NCBI RefSeq assembly: GCF_001278035.1
Contig: NZ_CP009452.1
Span: forward strand, 2,265,501-2,329,500
Origin: Sphingopyxis sp. 113P3
GTDB lineage: Bacteria; Pseudomonadota; Alphaproteobacteria; Sphingomonadales; Sphingomonadaceae
Direction of reading: 5' to 3'
Length of the DNA: 64,000 bases
The notes beneath the pieces are model-generated. The model searched no databases, was not told the DNA's origin, and saw nothing but the letters and a program-made list of their open reading frames with translations. Shown here piece by piece: positions 50,341-59,648 of this stretch (positions are counted from its first letter, which is position 1; the number at the start of each line of letters is the position of its first letter). The position numbers were made by a program, and so were the translations under genes.

Positions 50341-50943
50341 ATGACGATATTTTTGCTGGTCGCTGCAGGCTATCTGCTCGGTTCGATCCCCTTTGGCGTT
50401 CTTCTGACGCGCGCCTTCGGAGCGGGCGACCTGAGGCAGATCGGTTCCGGGAATATCGGCGCGACGAATGTCCTGCGCACCGGGCGAAAGAGCCTGGCGG
50501 CGGCGACGCTGCTCCTCGACGGGGCAAAAGGGGCGGTGGCGGTTCTGCTTGCGCGGCACTGGCTGCCGGAACTTGGCGATCACGGCGCCATGATTGCGGG
50601 CGCAGCGGCGGTGATCGGGCATTGCTATCCAGTCTGGCTCAACTTTCGCGGCGGCAAGGGCGTCGCAACGATGCTCGGCCTCGCGCTGGCGCTCGCCTGG
50701 CTGGTCGGTGCGGTTTTTGCCGCCGTCTGGCTCGGGACGGTGCTCGCGAGCCGCATTTCGTCGCTCGGCGGAATGACGGGGGCCGTATCGGCGCCCCTTG
50801 CCGCGCTTGCGTTCGGTTTTCCCGTCTATGCGGTCGGACTCGCCGGGCTCGCCGTCCTCCTTCTGTGGCGGCACCGCGAGAATATTGCCCGGCTACGCGC
50901 GGGAACCGAACCCCGCGTGGGTAAGAAGACGGGCGCTGCCTGA
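50341..50943 (+). CDS. plsY: Glycerol-3-phosphate acyltransferase PlsY
   Basis: This integral membrane enzyme transfers an acyl group from acyl phosphate to glycerol 3-phosphate, starting phospholipid synthesis. The 200-residue protein has GYLLGSIPFGVLL, GSGNIGATNVLRTGRK near residue 36 and FRGGKGVATMLG near residue 101, the three conserved motifs. The ATG at 50341 follows AGGGGAAGAGGG. The frame is open upstream but only this part is coding. Confidence 0.96.
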   Translation: MTIFLLVAAGYLLGSIPFGVLLTRAFGAGDLRQIGSGNIGATNVLRTGRKSLAAATLLLDGAKGAVAVLLARHWLPELGDHGAMIAGAAAVIGHCYPVWLNFRGGKGVATMLGLALALAWLVGAVFAAVWLGTVLASRISSLGGMTGAVSAPLAALAFGFPVYAVGLAGLAVLLLWRHRENIARLRAGTEPRVGKKTGAA

Positions 50944-51159
50944 CGCCGGTCAGGTGCGGGTTCGCCTTGTCGATGCACGGCAGGTGAGCGACACCTGTAA
51001 CAGGATTGCAAGGCGTTCCCATCAAGATGCGTGGGGGTGAGATCGAAGACCCCTTTCGGCTCGAAGACATTTGGCTGCAGCGGTATCGGGCGGCGCATCG
51101 GCGAGCGTTGCTGGGTTTGCCACTTGGGGCATCACACCGACCGTCATCGTGTTCGCCGC

Positions 51160-51177
51160 GGTTCAGCCACGGTTCAG
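51160..51177 (+). promoter_or_regulatory. 11-bp-phased GGTTCAG direct repeat upstream of VWA gene
   Basis: GGTTCAG occurs at 51160-51166 and 51171-51177, one helical turn apart, with a weaker GTTCGCC at 51151. Tandem half-sites with this spacing are typical of OmpR/PhoB-family response regulators, and in alphaproteobacteria envelope genes are often controlled by such a system (ChvI). An AT-rich TGATATTGTATCAC lies 20 bases downstream as a possible -10 region. Confidence 0.4.
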
Positions 51178-51227
51178 CAGCCGAGCGACAGGCTGATGAT
51201 ATTGTATCACATGCGGGGAGATGGTCG

Positions 51228-52772
51228 ATGCGAAGCCGGTTTCTGACGGGGGTGATGATGGCCGCGCTCGTTGGAGTTGCTCCAGCGCCTCTTCCCCAGG
51301 TCACGGCGCAGGCGCAGCCCGCGGGGCAGCGTGAGGGCTTTTGCCGTAGCGCTGACCCCCTGCCGCGCCTCGGGCCTGAAGCGTCACAGCAGCAACAGCG
51401 ATCCGCGGGCGAGCGCGGCCGCGAACGGACTTATGACGCGGTGCCTGCGGCGCCGCCGCCCCCGCCCGCTCCGCCCGTGCCCACCGCGTCCGCGGCACCG
51501 GGCAGAGACGTCATCGTCACCGAAACGCCCGTCACTGAAGAGCGCGCGATGGCGGCGCCAGCGCCTTCGGATACGGCATCGTCTGGCGGCCCTTCCGAGG
51601 CTGCCCGCGCGGTTGTGCGCCCCTGGCCGCACCCGCGGCCTCAGCCGCAACCGCAATCCGGCATTCTCACCGCGGGCGAGCATGATGATCTGCTCAATCC
51701 CGAGCTCTATGCCGCTTATGTGAACCGCAGCAATCTCGGTCAGAAAATTCGCGCGCTGCCGCGCGTCGACACGATGCGGGTGGTGAGGGTGAAGGTGAGC
51801 GACCGCAATGGTCAGCCGATCCCCTTTGCCGAGGTGACCGTGACGTGCAGCGATGGCAACAGCCTTGCGCTTGCAACGCACACCGATGGTAGCGTCGTCT
51901 TCTTCCCGGGACTCGACCGGCTGAGCGAGAGGATTACCGTGTCCGCGCGGCGGGGAGGACGGACGATCGCAGAGACGCGCCCCGTCTTTGTATCGAATGC
52001 CCCGGGCGGGCAGCTTGTCGGACTGACCGCCAACCAGATGGCAACGCGCGTGACGAAGCTCGACCTGATGCTGGTCGTCGATACGACGGGGAGCATGGGA
52101 GACGAGATCGCCTATCTGCAGGCCGAAATCCGATCGATCATCGCTGCAATAACTGCGAAGCACCGCGATCTCGATATCCGCATCGGCTTCGTCTTCTACC
52201 GCGATCTTGGCGATGACTATATAACGCGGACGATCGCTTTCGATCGGGACATCGGACGCGCGCAGGGCGTGCTCGCCCAGCAATATGCCAGCGGCGGCGG
52301 TGATTATCCGGAGGCTATGGACCAAGCGCTGATCCGTGCCGTGGGCCAGAATTGGCGGCCAGATGCCGTGAAGTCGCTGCTCCTCGTCGCTGATGCCCCG
52401 CCGCACGACGAACTCTTCGCCCGGACCTGGGCCGCGGCCGAGGCCGCACGTGCGAGGCGTATCCACATCACGCCCGTTGCAGCGTCGGGCGTTGCTGACG
52501 AGGCCGAATATGCCATGCGCGCGATGGCGGCGGTGACCCAGTCGCGCTATCTCTTCCTCACCGACGACAGCGGCGTTGGCAATCCGCACGCGGCGCCCGC
52601 CATCGATTGCTACCTCGTCACTCGTCTCGACGCCCTTGTTCGCCGCGTCATCGACAGCCAGATCAGCGGTCGACGGATCGAGCCCGAGGATCAGGAAGTT
52701 ATCCGGCGTGTCGGCGAGTATGACGCCGGAAGGTGCATCCTGCCCGCGGGCTTTCGCTGGGACAATCAGTAA
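51228..52772 (+). CDS. Exported von Willebrand factor A domain protein
   Basis: This 514-residue protein has a signal peptide (to about residue 28), a Pro/Ala-rich low-complexity region (about 65-145), an Ig-like or carboxypeptidase-regulatory-like segment with VRVKVSDRNGQPIPFAEVTV near residue 187, and a VWA domain whose MIDAS motif is VVDTTGSMGDE near residue 284. Four Cys in the mature part could form disulfides. ATG 51228 has GGGGAG seven bases upstream; the open frame extends further but is not convincing. The role is probably envelope-associated and the ligand is unknown. Confidence 0.82.
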   Translation: MRSRFLTGVMMAALVGVAPAPLPQVTAQAQPAGQREGFCRSADPLPRLGPEASQQQQRSAGERGRERTYDAVPAAPPPPPAPPVPTASAAPGRDVIVTETPVTEERAMAAPAPSDTASSGGPSEAARAVVRPWPHPRPQPQPQSGILTAGEHDDLLNPELYAAYVNRSNLGQKIRALPRVDTMRVVRVKVSDRNGQPIPFAEVTVTCSDGNSLALATHTDGSVVFFPGLDRLSERITVSARRGGRTIAETRPVFVSNAPGGQLVGLTANQMATRVTKLDLMLVVDTTGSMGDEIAYLQAEIRSIIAAITAKHRDLDIRIGFVFYRDLGDDYITRTIAFDRDIGRAQGVLAQQYASGGGDYPEAMDQALIRAVGQNWRPDAVKSLLLVADAPPHDELFARTWAAAEAARARRIHITPVAASGVADEAEYAMRAMAAVTQSRYLFLTDDSGVGNPHAAPAIDCYLVTRLDALVRRVIDSQISGRRIEPEDQEVIRRVGEYDAGRCILPAGFRWDNQ

Positions 52773-52886
52773 GGATTGACTTGCCTTTGCATCTGCCCGA
52801 TGCGCAGGCTGTGGGTTGCTTCGATTAGCCTTTCTCTCCGGTCGGTGGGGTCGACTGGCGGGGGGAGGGGTCGGAGGGTAATAGTC

Positions 52887-53879
52887 ATGAAGACATTGCT
52901 GTCGGCAGCCGCGATCGCGGCGTTGCTGGCTCAACCCGTTGCTGTCGTCGCGAAGGACCAGGAACCCGTCAAGATATCGGGGGCCGTCAATGCGAAGGGC
53001 GTCACCGCTGTTGCCATCGGCGCTTTCAATGTCGGTTTCATCTTTGAATCGATCGACCGCACCGCGACCAGCGGCGGTTTGATGGGGGCGTTCGGTGGAA
53101 CCACGAAGGCGAAGAGCGAACTCGTGGGCGTCACACCCGAGATGATGCAGGCGGTGACCGACGCGGCTTATACCGATTTTGTGAACCAGCTGACGGCGGG
53201 CGGATATGAAGTCCATCCCGCTGACCAGCTCTTTGGTCACACGGCGCTCGCCAAGACCAAGTCCCAGGAGGTCCCGCTCGACATCAATATCGCGCTCGAA
53301 AAGGGCAGCAAGGGCAAAGCCACCTATTTCAAACCCTCGGCGCTGCCGTCCCTGCTGATGATTCCGGGAGATTTCATGGGATCGGGAATGAGCAGCATGG
53401 GGATCAACATGTCCGCCGGACAGGCGAGCATGGCGCTCGCCAACTATGCAAGGGAGGCCGGGGTTGGGGTCATCGACGTTGTCTACCTGATCGACTTTTC
53501 ACAGCAGAAGCGCCCAGGCGCCTTCAGCTTCGGGGGGCTGCAGGTGAACAGCGCGCTGTCGGTAAGCGCCGACTATTCACGAATGACCCTGATCGCGCCG
53601 AGTGGCAAGCAGTCGGTGATCACCGTCAAGGCCCCCGTCGCGGTCGAGGGCGAGTTCATCGAAAAGAGCGATGCGACGAGCGGGACCGACAAGGCGCTGC
53701 AATCAGGAGCGAATGTCGCGGGCGGCGTCGCCGCGGTCATGGGCTTCGGCGGCCTGCGCTTCGGAAAGGCGCGCAAGTTCGCCTTTACGGCCAAGACCGG
53801 CAACTATGAGGATGGAGCGGCGAAAGCGGCGAGCCTTGCAAGCGAGATGCTGCTCGGCCGATTGAGCGCGCTGCGTTGA
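52887..53879 (+). CDS. Exported protein of unknown function
   Basis: This 330-residue protein has a clear signal peptide (KTLLSAAAIAALLAQPVAVVA, cleavage near residue 22), then a soluble domain rich in Gly, Ala, Ser and Met (GDFMGSGMSSMGINMSAGQA near residue 165) and no Cys in the mature part. I do not recognise a family. It follows the VWA gene by 114 bases and may share its transcript. ATG 52887 has GGAGGG upstream. Confidence 0.75.
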   Translation: MKTLLSAAAIAALLAQPVAVVAKDQEPVKISGAVNAKGVTAVAIGAFNVGFIFESIDRTATSGGLMGAFGGTTKAKSELVGVTPEMMQAVTDAAYTDFVNQLTAGGYEVHPADQLFGHTALAKTKSQEVPLDINIALEKGSKGKATYFKPSALPSLLMIPGDFMGSGMSSMGINMSAGQASMALANYAREAGVGVIDVVYLIDFSQQKRPGAFSFGGLQVNSALSVSADYSRMTLIAPSGKQSVITVKAPVAVEGEFIEKSDATSGTDKALQSGANVAGGVAAVMGFGGLRFGKARKFAFTAKTGNYEDGAAKAASLASEMLLGRLSALR

Positions 53880-53886
53880 CCCCGGC

Positions 53887-53931
53887 GCGGGCGCTCCCTA
53901 AATCCGCTTGACGGAGGGCGGGAGCGCCCGC
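53887..53931 (+). terminator. Long-stem hairpin between exported-protein gene and topA
   Basis: GCGGGCGCTCCC pairs with GGGAGCGCCCGC across 12 bp, and the loop holds a second TCCG/CGGA stem. It starts seven bases after the stop codon. No T run follows directly, but it is the strongest stem in this gap. A TACGTACGTA self-complementary tract lies at 53943-53952 before topA. Confidence 0.5.
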
Positions 53932-53978
53932 CACCCTCGCGCGTACGTACGTAAGAGTTTTCGGGGAACGAATTTTCC

Positions 53979-56528
53979 ATGCAATTGGTGATTGTGGAGT
54001 CGCCTGCGAAGGCGAAGACGATCGAGAAGTATCTGGGTCGCGATTTCAAGGTGCTGGCCTCCTATGGCCACGTGCGCGATTTGCCCCCCAAGGACGGTTC
54101 GGTCGACCCCGATGACGGCTTTGCCATGCAGTGGCAGCTCTATCCCGACAAGGCGAAGCGGCTCAAGGAGATTTCGGATGCTGCAAAGCAGGCCGAGCGC
54201 CTGATCCTCGCAACCGACCCTGATCGAGAGGGCGAGGCGATCAGCTGGCATGTTCAAGAGCTGCTGCGTCAGAAAAAAGCGCTGCCCGCCGCCGTCGACC
54301 GCGTCACCTTCAACGCGATCACCAAGCAGGCAGTAACCGACGCCATGGCGCATCCGCGCGGGCTCGATGATGACCTGATCGACGCCTATCGCGCCCGCCG
54401 CGCGCTGGATTATCTGGTGGGTTTCACCCTGTCGCCCGTGCTTTGGCGCAAACTGCCCGGCGCGAAGTCGGCAGGGCGTGTCCAGTCGGTTGCACTACGG
54501 CTGGTTGTCGAGCGCGAACGCGAGATCGAAGCTTTTGTCGCGCAGCAATATTGGTCGGTCACCGGTCTCTTCGAAATGGACGGCACGCCCTTCAAGGCGC
54601 GCCTCGCGCGCTGGCGCGGCGAGAAGATCGAGCGGCTCTCGATCGGGACCGAAGCCGACGCGCGGGCCGCCGAAGCCGATGTGAAGGCGGGCCATTTTAC
54701 CGTCGATGCGGTCGAGACCAAGCCGCTGACCCGCAACCCGCCACCGCCCTTCACCACCTCCACTCTCCAGCAGGAGGCGGCGCGCAAACTCGGCTTTTCG
54801 GCGAGCCATACGATGCGGATTGCCCAGAATCTCTACGAAGACGGCGCGATCACCTACATGCGAACCGACGGGGTCCAGATGGATGGCAGCGCAATCAGTG
54901 CAGCGCGCCGGGCGATCGCCGACCGCTACGACGGGGGCTATGTGCCTGACAAGCCGCGCCAGTATCAGACCAAGGCGAAGAATGCGCAGGAGGCCCACGA
55001 GGCGATCCGCCCAACGGATTTTGCCAAGGACAAGGCCGGCAGCGGCGACCATGCGCGCCTTTATGAACTCATCTGGAAGCGCGCGCTCGCAAGCCAGATG
55101 GCTTCGGCGCGGCTTGAGCGGACGAGCGTTGACCTTTCCGATGGCACCGGCAAGACGATGCTGCGCGCAACCGGGCAAGTGGTCAAATTTCCGGGCTTCC
55201 TCGCGCTTTACGACGAAGGCCGCGACGACAGCAGCGACGAGGATGATGCGCGCCTGCTCCCTGCGATGACAAAGGGCGATGCGCCCGCCAGGACGGGGGT
55301 CGAGGTCGAGAGCCACGAGACGCAGCCGCCGCCGCGCTATTCGGAGGCGAGCCTCGTCAAGAAAATGGAGGAACTCGGCATCGGGCGTCCCTCGACCTAT
55401 GCCTCAATTCTCCAGGTGCTCAAGGACCGAAACTATGTAACGGTTGAGAAGAACCGTTTTATTCCCGAGGAAAGCGGCCGACTTCTGACGGCATTCCTCG
55501 AACGCTTCTTCACCCGCTACGTCGGCTATGATTTCACCGCGGAGCTTGAGGAAGAGCTTGACGACGTCTCGGGGGGACGTGCGCAGTGGCAGGCAGTGCT
55601 TGACCGCTTCTGGCGCGACTTCAAGCCGCGCACGGGCGAGGTGATGGAGCAGAAGCCTTCGGAGATCACCGCAGCGCTGGACGAATTTCTCGGTCCCTAT
55701 CTCTTTCCTGACAAGGGTGACGGCAGCGACCCGCGCCTCTGCCCCAATTGCGGCAGCGGGCGCCTGGCGCTGCGTGGCGGGCGCTTTGGGCCCTTCATCG
55801 CGTGCAGCAACTATCCCGATTGCAAATATACCCGGAAATTTGCGCAGCCGGGCGGGAGCGAGAATGGAGGCGACAGCGGCCCTGAATCACTGGGGACCGA
55901 TCCCGAAAGCGGGCTTGAAGTGACGAAGCGGAGTGGGCGTTTCGGCCCCTATATCCAACTCGGCGAGGGCAAGGAGGCGAAACGCTCGTCGATTCCGAAG
56001 GATATACCGGCCGAAGATTTCGACCTCGATTATGCGCTGCGGCTTCTGAGTCTGCCGCGCGAGGTCGGGGTGCACCCCGAGAGCGGAAAGCCGATCATGG
56101 CGGGCCTCGGGCGCTATGGTCCCTATCTGCTTCACGACGGCAAATATGCAAAGCTCACCGGCACGGCCGAAATCTTCGAGATTGGCATGAATGCCGCGGT
56201 CGCGCGTATCGCCGATGCGGCCAATGGCGGGGGCCGTGGGCGCGTGAAGGCGGAGCCGCTTCAGACCTTCGGCCCGCATCCCACAAGCGGCGGCGAGATG
56301 AAACTGATGGAGGGGCGGTTTGGTCCCTATGTGACCGACGGGACGACCAACGCGACCTTGCCGAAGACGGCGGACCCCGCAACATTGACCGCCGAGGAGG
56401 CCACCGCGCTGATCGACGCCCGCGCGGCCAAGGGGCCAGCGAAGGGCAAGAAGAAGGCGGCGCCGAAAAAGAAGGCCGCAGCGAAGAAGGCGCCAGCCAA
56501 GAAAAAGGCAGCGGCGAAGGAAAAGTGA
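53979..56528 (+). CDS. topA: DNA topoisomerase I
   Basis: This type IA topoisomerase relaxes negative supercoils. The 849-residue protein has the Toprim start VIVESPAKAKTIEKYLG, LATDPDREGEAISWH near residue 80, the catalytic Tyr in AITYMRTDGVQM near residue 290, a four-Cys zinc module (CPNCGSG with CSNYPDC near residue 590) and several C-terminal topo-C repeats with GRFGPY. It ends in a 30-residue Lys/Ala-rich tail, common in alphaproteobacterial TopA and likely to bind DNA. Confidence 0.97.
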   Translation: MQLVIVESPAKAKTIEKYLGRDFKVLASYGHVRDLPPKDGSVDPDDGFAMQWQLYPDKAKRLKEISDAAKQAERLILATDPDREGEAISWHVQELLRQKKALPAAVDRVTFNAITKQAVTDAMAHPRGLDDDLIDAYRARRALDYLVGFTLSPVLWRKLPGAKSAGRVQSVALRLVVEREREIEAFVAQQYWSVTGLFEMDGTPFKARLARWRGEKIERLSIGTEADARAAEADVKAGHFTVDAVETKPLTRNPPPPFTTSTLQQEAARKLGFSASHTMRIAQNLYEDGAITYMRTDGVQMDGSAISAARRAIADRYDGGYVPDKPRQYQTKAKNAQEAHEAIRPTDFAKDKAGSGDHARLYELIWKRALASQMASARLERTSVDLSDGTGKTMLRATGQVVKFPGFLALYDEGRDDSSDEDDARLLPAMTKGDAPARTGVEVESHETQPPPRYSEASLVKKMEELGIGRPSTYASILQVLKDRNYVTVEKNRFIPEESGRLLTAFLERFFTRYVGYDFTAELEEELDDVSGGRAQWQAVLDRFWRDFKPRTGEVMEQKPSEITAALDEFLGPYLFPDKGDGSDPRLCPNCGSGRLALRGGRFGPFIACSNYPDCKYTRKFAQPGGSENGGDSGPESLGTDPESGLEVTKRSGRFGPYIQLGEGKEAKRSSIPKDIPAEDFDLDYALRLLSLPREVGVHPESGKPIMAGLGRYGPYLLHDGKYAKLTGTAEIFEIGMNAAVARIADAANGGGRGRVKAEPLQTFGPHPTSGGEMKLMEGRFGPYVTDGTTNATLPKTADPATLTAEEATALIDARAAKGPAKGKKKAAPKKKAAAKKAPAKKKAAAKEK

Positions 56529-56538
56529 CGGGGTAAAG

Positions 56539-56556
56539 CGCCGCCACGGCGATTTT
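56539..56556 (+). terminator. Intrinsic terminator after topA
   Basis: CGCCG-CCA-CGGCG forms a 5-bp stem with a three-base loop, followed by ATTTT. It starts 10 bases after the topA stop. The next 117 bases (56557-56673) contain nothing I can identify. Confidence 0.6.
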
Positions 56557-56673
56557 CGCGCCATCCCGGAAGATGCGCGGCGGAGCGCCCTCGATGCTGC
56601 GCGCGCAGGTCTGCTGCTTGTTCCCGGCGGCATCGGCAAAGCGCGTGCCGTGCTTGCCCGCTCACTTGGCCGC

Positions 56674-57060
56674 TCATTTGCCGCCCAATGGCTGGCCGCG
56701 GACCTGTTCCCGGCAGGCCGCAAGAGCGGCGCGGAAGCTCCTGCCGGCCTTATTGTCGCGGCGTATCAGCTCGATCGCCGAGCCGGTGCGGCAGCTGGTT
56801 CTTGATGGCAGCGCGACCGTGACCTGGCCGTCATTGAGGCGCACCACGGCCCGGGCGCTCAGGGATCTGGTGCCGGTCTGTTCGATGCGAACCACGGTTC
56901 CCATGATCCGGTGATCCTCGCCCGTCGTCAGGAAGAGTCCCCAGAGCGCCGAAAGCACAAGCGCTCCTCCGATGACGAAATAGGCTCCCAATTGCCGGAG
57001 CGCGACGCAAATGCGGTGAGCAGGGCCGTCAAGGTGCGCGCGCGCCATGCCTTCGGTCAA
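56674..57060 (-). CDS. Small membrane protein of unknown function
   Basis: This protein has one membrane segment (about residues 24-46), then a small soluble domain (IMGTVVRIEQTGTRSLSARA onward) with two Cys, probably periplasmic. I do not recognise a family. The TTG at 57060 overlaps the era stop (TTGA) in the same way as the lepB-rnc junction and gives 128 residues. The ATG at 57048 would give 124 but has a poorly spaced ribosome-binding site. It is the last gene of the lepB-rnc-era group, where recO is usual in related genomes. Confidence 0.6.
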   Translation of the reverse strand: MTEGMARAHLDGPAHRICVALRQLGAYFVIGGALVLSALWGLFLTTGEDHRIMGTVVRIEQTGTRSLSARAVVRLNDGQVTVALPSRTSCRTGSAIELIRRDNKAGRSFRAALAACREQVRGQPLGGK

Positions 57061-57950
57061 TCGACCCAGTCGAGCCCCATGTCGCGATAGACGCCTCGGT
57101 CTTCGTCCCAGTTTTCCTTGACCTTGACATGGAGGAAGAGGTGGACCTTCCGGCCCATCAATTCGCTGAGTTCGGCGCGCGCGCGCGCGCCGATTTCCTT
57201 GATGCGGCTGCCGCCCTTGCCGAGCACGATCGCGCGTTGATTTTCGCGCGCGACATAGATCTGCTGATGGATTTCGGCGCTGCCGTCGGGGCGGGTCCTG
57301 AAAAGTTCGGTTTCGACGGTCGACTGGTAGGGCAGTTCCTCGTGGAGTTGCCGGTAGAGCTGTTCGCGCGTGATCTCGGCGGCAAGCATCCGCTCGGGCG
57401 CGTCGCTCACTTCATCCTCCGGGAAATGCCACGGACCCTCGGGCATCAGCCCGGCAAGATGGGCCTTGAGATCGGGCACGCCGTCGCCGCTGCTCGCCGC
57501 GATGAAGAAGGTTTCGTCGAACTGGACTTTCGCATTGAGTTCGATCGCGATGGCGAGCAGCTTGTCCTTCTTGGTCAGGTCGACCTTGTTGAGGACGAGA
57601 TATTTCTTCTCGGGTCGGTTCGCCACGCCCTCGAGTACGCGTTCGACGCGACCCGTCCGTTTCGCCGCGGCATCGACCATCACGAGGATCGCCTCGGCCT
57701 CTTCAAGACTGCCCCAGGCGGCTGCGACCATCGCGCGATCGAGCCGGCGGGTCGGCGCAAATATGCCTGGCGTGTCGATCAGGATGATCTGCGCCTCGCC
57801 TTCCATCGCGACCCCCATCAGCCGCGTGCGCGTCGTCTGCGCCTTGGGGCTGACGATCGCGACCTTCTGACCGACAAGCGCGTTGACGAGAGTCGATTTC
57901 CCGGCATTGGGAGCACCGACGACGGCGACGAAGCCGCAGCGCTGAGTCAT
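57057..57950 (-). CDS. era: GTPase Era
   Basis: This essential GTPase helps 16S rRNA processing and 30S assembly. The 297-residue protein has G1 [13 protein letters not shown] near residue 11, G3 DTPG near residue 59, G4 NKVD near residue 119, and a C-terminal KH domain with [14 protein letters not shown] near residue 240. The ATG overlaps the rnc stop (ATGA). The open frame continues upstream through rnc but is not coding there. Confidence 0.97.
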   Translation of the reverse strand: MTQRCGFVAVVGAPNAGKSTLVNALVGQKVAIVSPKAQTTRTRLMGVAMEGEAQIILIDTPGIFAPTRRLDRAMVAAAWGSLEEAEAILVMVDAAAKRTGRVERVLEGVANRPEKKYLVLNKVDLTKKDKLLAIAIELNAKVQFDETFFIAASSGDGVPDLKAHLAGLMPEGPWHFPEDEVSDAPERMLAAEITREQLYRQLHEELPYQSTVETELFRTRPDGSAEIHQQIYVARENQRAIVLGKGGSRIKEIGARARAELSELMGRKVHLFLHVKVKENWDEDRGVYRDMGLDWVD

Positions 57951-58630
57951 TTCGTGTCTTCCTCTGCAAGCCGCGCGAGCAGGGCCGCGGCGGCATTTTT
58001 CTCCGCCGCCTGCTTCGAGGCGCCTTCGCCTTCCGCTTCGGCGAGTTTGCCGATGCTCACCGCAACGCGGAAGCGTGGGGCATGATCGGGACCATCGCGC
58101 TGCACCATCCGGTATTCGGGCGGCCGCCGCTTGCGGGCGAGCGCCCATTCCTGAAGCGCGGCCTTGGGATGCTTCGGCGCTGCGAGCTGCCCCTCGATCA
58201 TCTCGCCCCAGTGCCGGAGGATGAAGGCGCGCGCTGCTTCTTCGCCAAGGTCGAGCCACAGCGCGCCGATCAGCGCCTCAACGACGTCGGCGGCAATATT
58301 GTCGCTCTTTCGTCCCCCGTCTCCGATCGCTTGCGCCCCGAAGCGGACATGTGCGTTGAGGTCGAGGCCTTGTGCGATGCGCGCGCAGGTTTCACCAGAG
58401 GCGAGCGCGTGAAGGCGAGAGGAGAGCTCTCCTTCGGTCGCCTTGGGGAAGCGGCGGAACAATTCCGACGCGATAACCAGTCCAAGCACCCGGTCGCCGA
58501 GAAACTCGAGCCGCTGATAATCGCCTGCGCCGCTGCTGCCGTGGGTCAGAGCCTCGTGATAGAGCGCAAGGTCGCGAGGGGCAGCCCCGGTGAGGGCGGC
58601 GATGGTCTCGAATGACGCGCCCGCGCTCAA
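57947..58630 (-). CDS. rnc: Ribonuclease III
   Basis: This double-strand-specific RNase processes rRNA precursors. The protein has the catalytic signature [20 protein letters not shown] near residue 40, the second acidic site [12 protein letters not shown] near residue 112, and a C-terminal double-stranded RNA-binding domain (residues 155-227). The best start is TTG 58630, overlapping the lepB stop as TTGA and preceded by GGAAGGA, giving 227 residues. Confidence 0.94.
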   Translation of the reverse strand: MSAGASFETIAALTGAAPRDLALYHEALTHGSSGAGDYQRLEFLGDRVLGLVIASELFRRFPKATEGELSSRLHALASGETCARIAQGLDLNAHVRFGAQAIGDGGRKSDNIAADVVEALIGALWLDLGEEAARAFILRHWGEMIEGQLAAPKHPKAALQEWALARKRRPPEYRMVQRDGPDHAPRFRVAVSIGKLAEAEGEGASKQAAEKNAAAALLARLAEEDTK

Positions 58631-59508
58631 AATCCTTCCCCGATGCGCTCCCACCGCGCGGCCGTGAACCAGCTGACCGGGTTGATCCATCGTGCCGAAC
58701 CATCGGTTGAAAACATGCCGACAAGCGCGTGGCCCACGAGATTCTTCATGGGAACCGCGCCGCCAAGGCCGCCCTCTTCCATGGGGACCCGGCTGTCGGC
58801 GCTGCGATCGCGGTTGTCGCCCATCAGGAAGACGCTGTCCTTGGGAACCGTATAGGGCACGGTATTGTCGACCGGCAGGTCTACAATGTCGAGAACGGCA
58901 TAGCTCTTGCCGTTCGGCATGGTTTCCTTGAACTGTTTGTAGCGGCACTGGCGCTTGCCGTCAGGGCCGACTTCCTCGAACTGCATCTGGTAGCAGGGAA
59001 GCGCGTTGTTCGCGCGCGCGGCCTCGATCATGTTTTCGGTGACGGGAATGACAAAATCGGCCATCGGTTCGCGTTTCAAGGGCTCGCCATTGATCCACAC
59101 GGTGCCGTCGCGCACCTGGACCGTGTCGCCGGGCAGCCCGATAACGCGTTTGATCCAGTCGTCCCTGTTCTGCGGCGGCGCCTTGAACACGACAACGTCA
59201 CCGCGTTCGGGCGTGCGGGCGAAGAGATGCCCCGGGATCAGCGGAATGCTGAACGGCAGGCTGTATCTCGAATAGCCATAGGCCATCTTGTTGACGAGCA
59301 GATAGTCGCCGATCAACAGCCGCGGCTGCATCGATTCAGAAGGGATATTGAAGGGCGAGAGAAAAAAACTGCGAAAGATGAGGACCGCCACCGCGAGCAA
59401 GGCGAGGAAGCGAACCGTATCGACGGCCTCTTCCTTCGCCGACATCGGCGGCGTCGCTTTGGGGTCGGTGTCGGGCGAGTTATCGGCAGTAACGCTGGCG
59501 TCGGTCAT
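58627..59508 (-). CDS. lepB: Signal peptidase I
   Basis: This inner-membrane serine protease removes signal peptides from exported proteins. The protein has one N-terminal membrane segment (about residues 35-55), the catalytic Ser in [16 protein letters not shown], the catalytic Lys in [13 protein letters not shown], and the C-terminal [14 protein letters not shown] motif. I use ATG 59508 (293 residues). ATG 59517 and GTG 59538 are in frame and none has a strong ribosome-binding site. It leads the lepB-rnc-era group. Confidence 0.94.
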   Translation of the reverse strand: MTDASVTADNSPDTDPKATPPMSAKEEAVDTVRFLALLAVAVLIFRSFFLSPFNIPSESMQPRLLIGDYLLVNKMAYGYSRYSLPFSIPLIPGHLFARTPERGDVVVFKAPPQNRDDWIKRVIGLPGDTVQVRDGTVWINGEPLKREPMADFVIPVTENMIEAARANNALPCYQMQFEEVGPDGKRQCRYKQFKETMPNGKSYAVLDIVDLPVDNTVPYTVPKDSVFLMGDNRDRSADSRVPMEEGGLGGAVPMKNLVGHALVGMFSTDGSARWINPVSWFTAARWERIGEGF

Positions 59509-59648
59509 GCCGCGCATTGGCGACGAATAGGTCTGCACGTCAAGCGAATAACGGCGGATGACGCTGGCGCAGCGGTGGCCGCGGGCCTATGGAAGAAGCG
59601 CTTTTCAACTCTCTTCGCTCGACGCGAACGAAAATCAGAGGAATTGTG

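Noticed and set aside
53943..53952. TACGTACGTA tract before topA as a promoter
   Set aside because: It is a simple self-complementary tetranucleotide repeat and I found no well-placed -35 partner.
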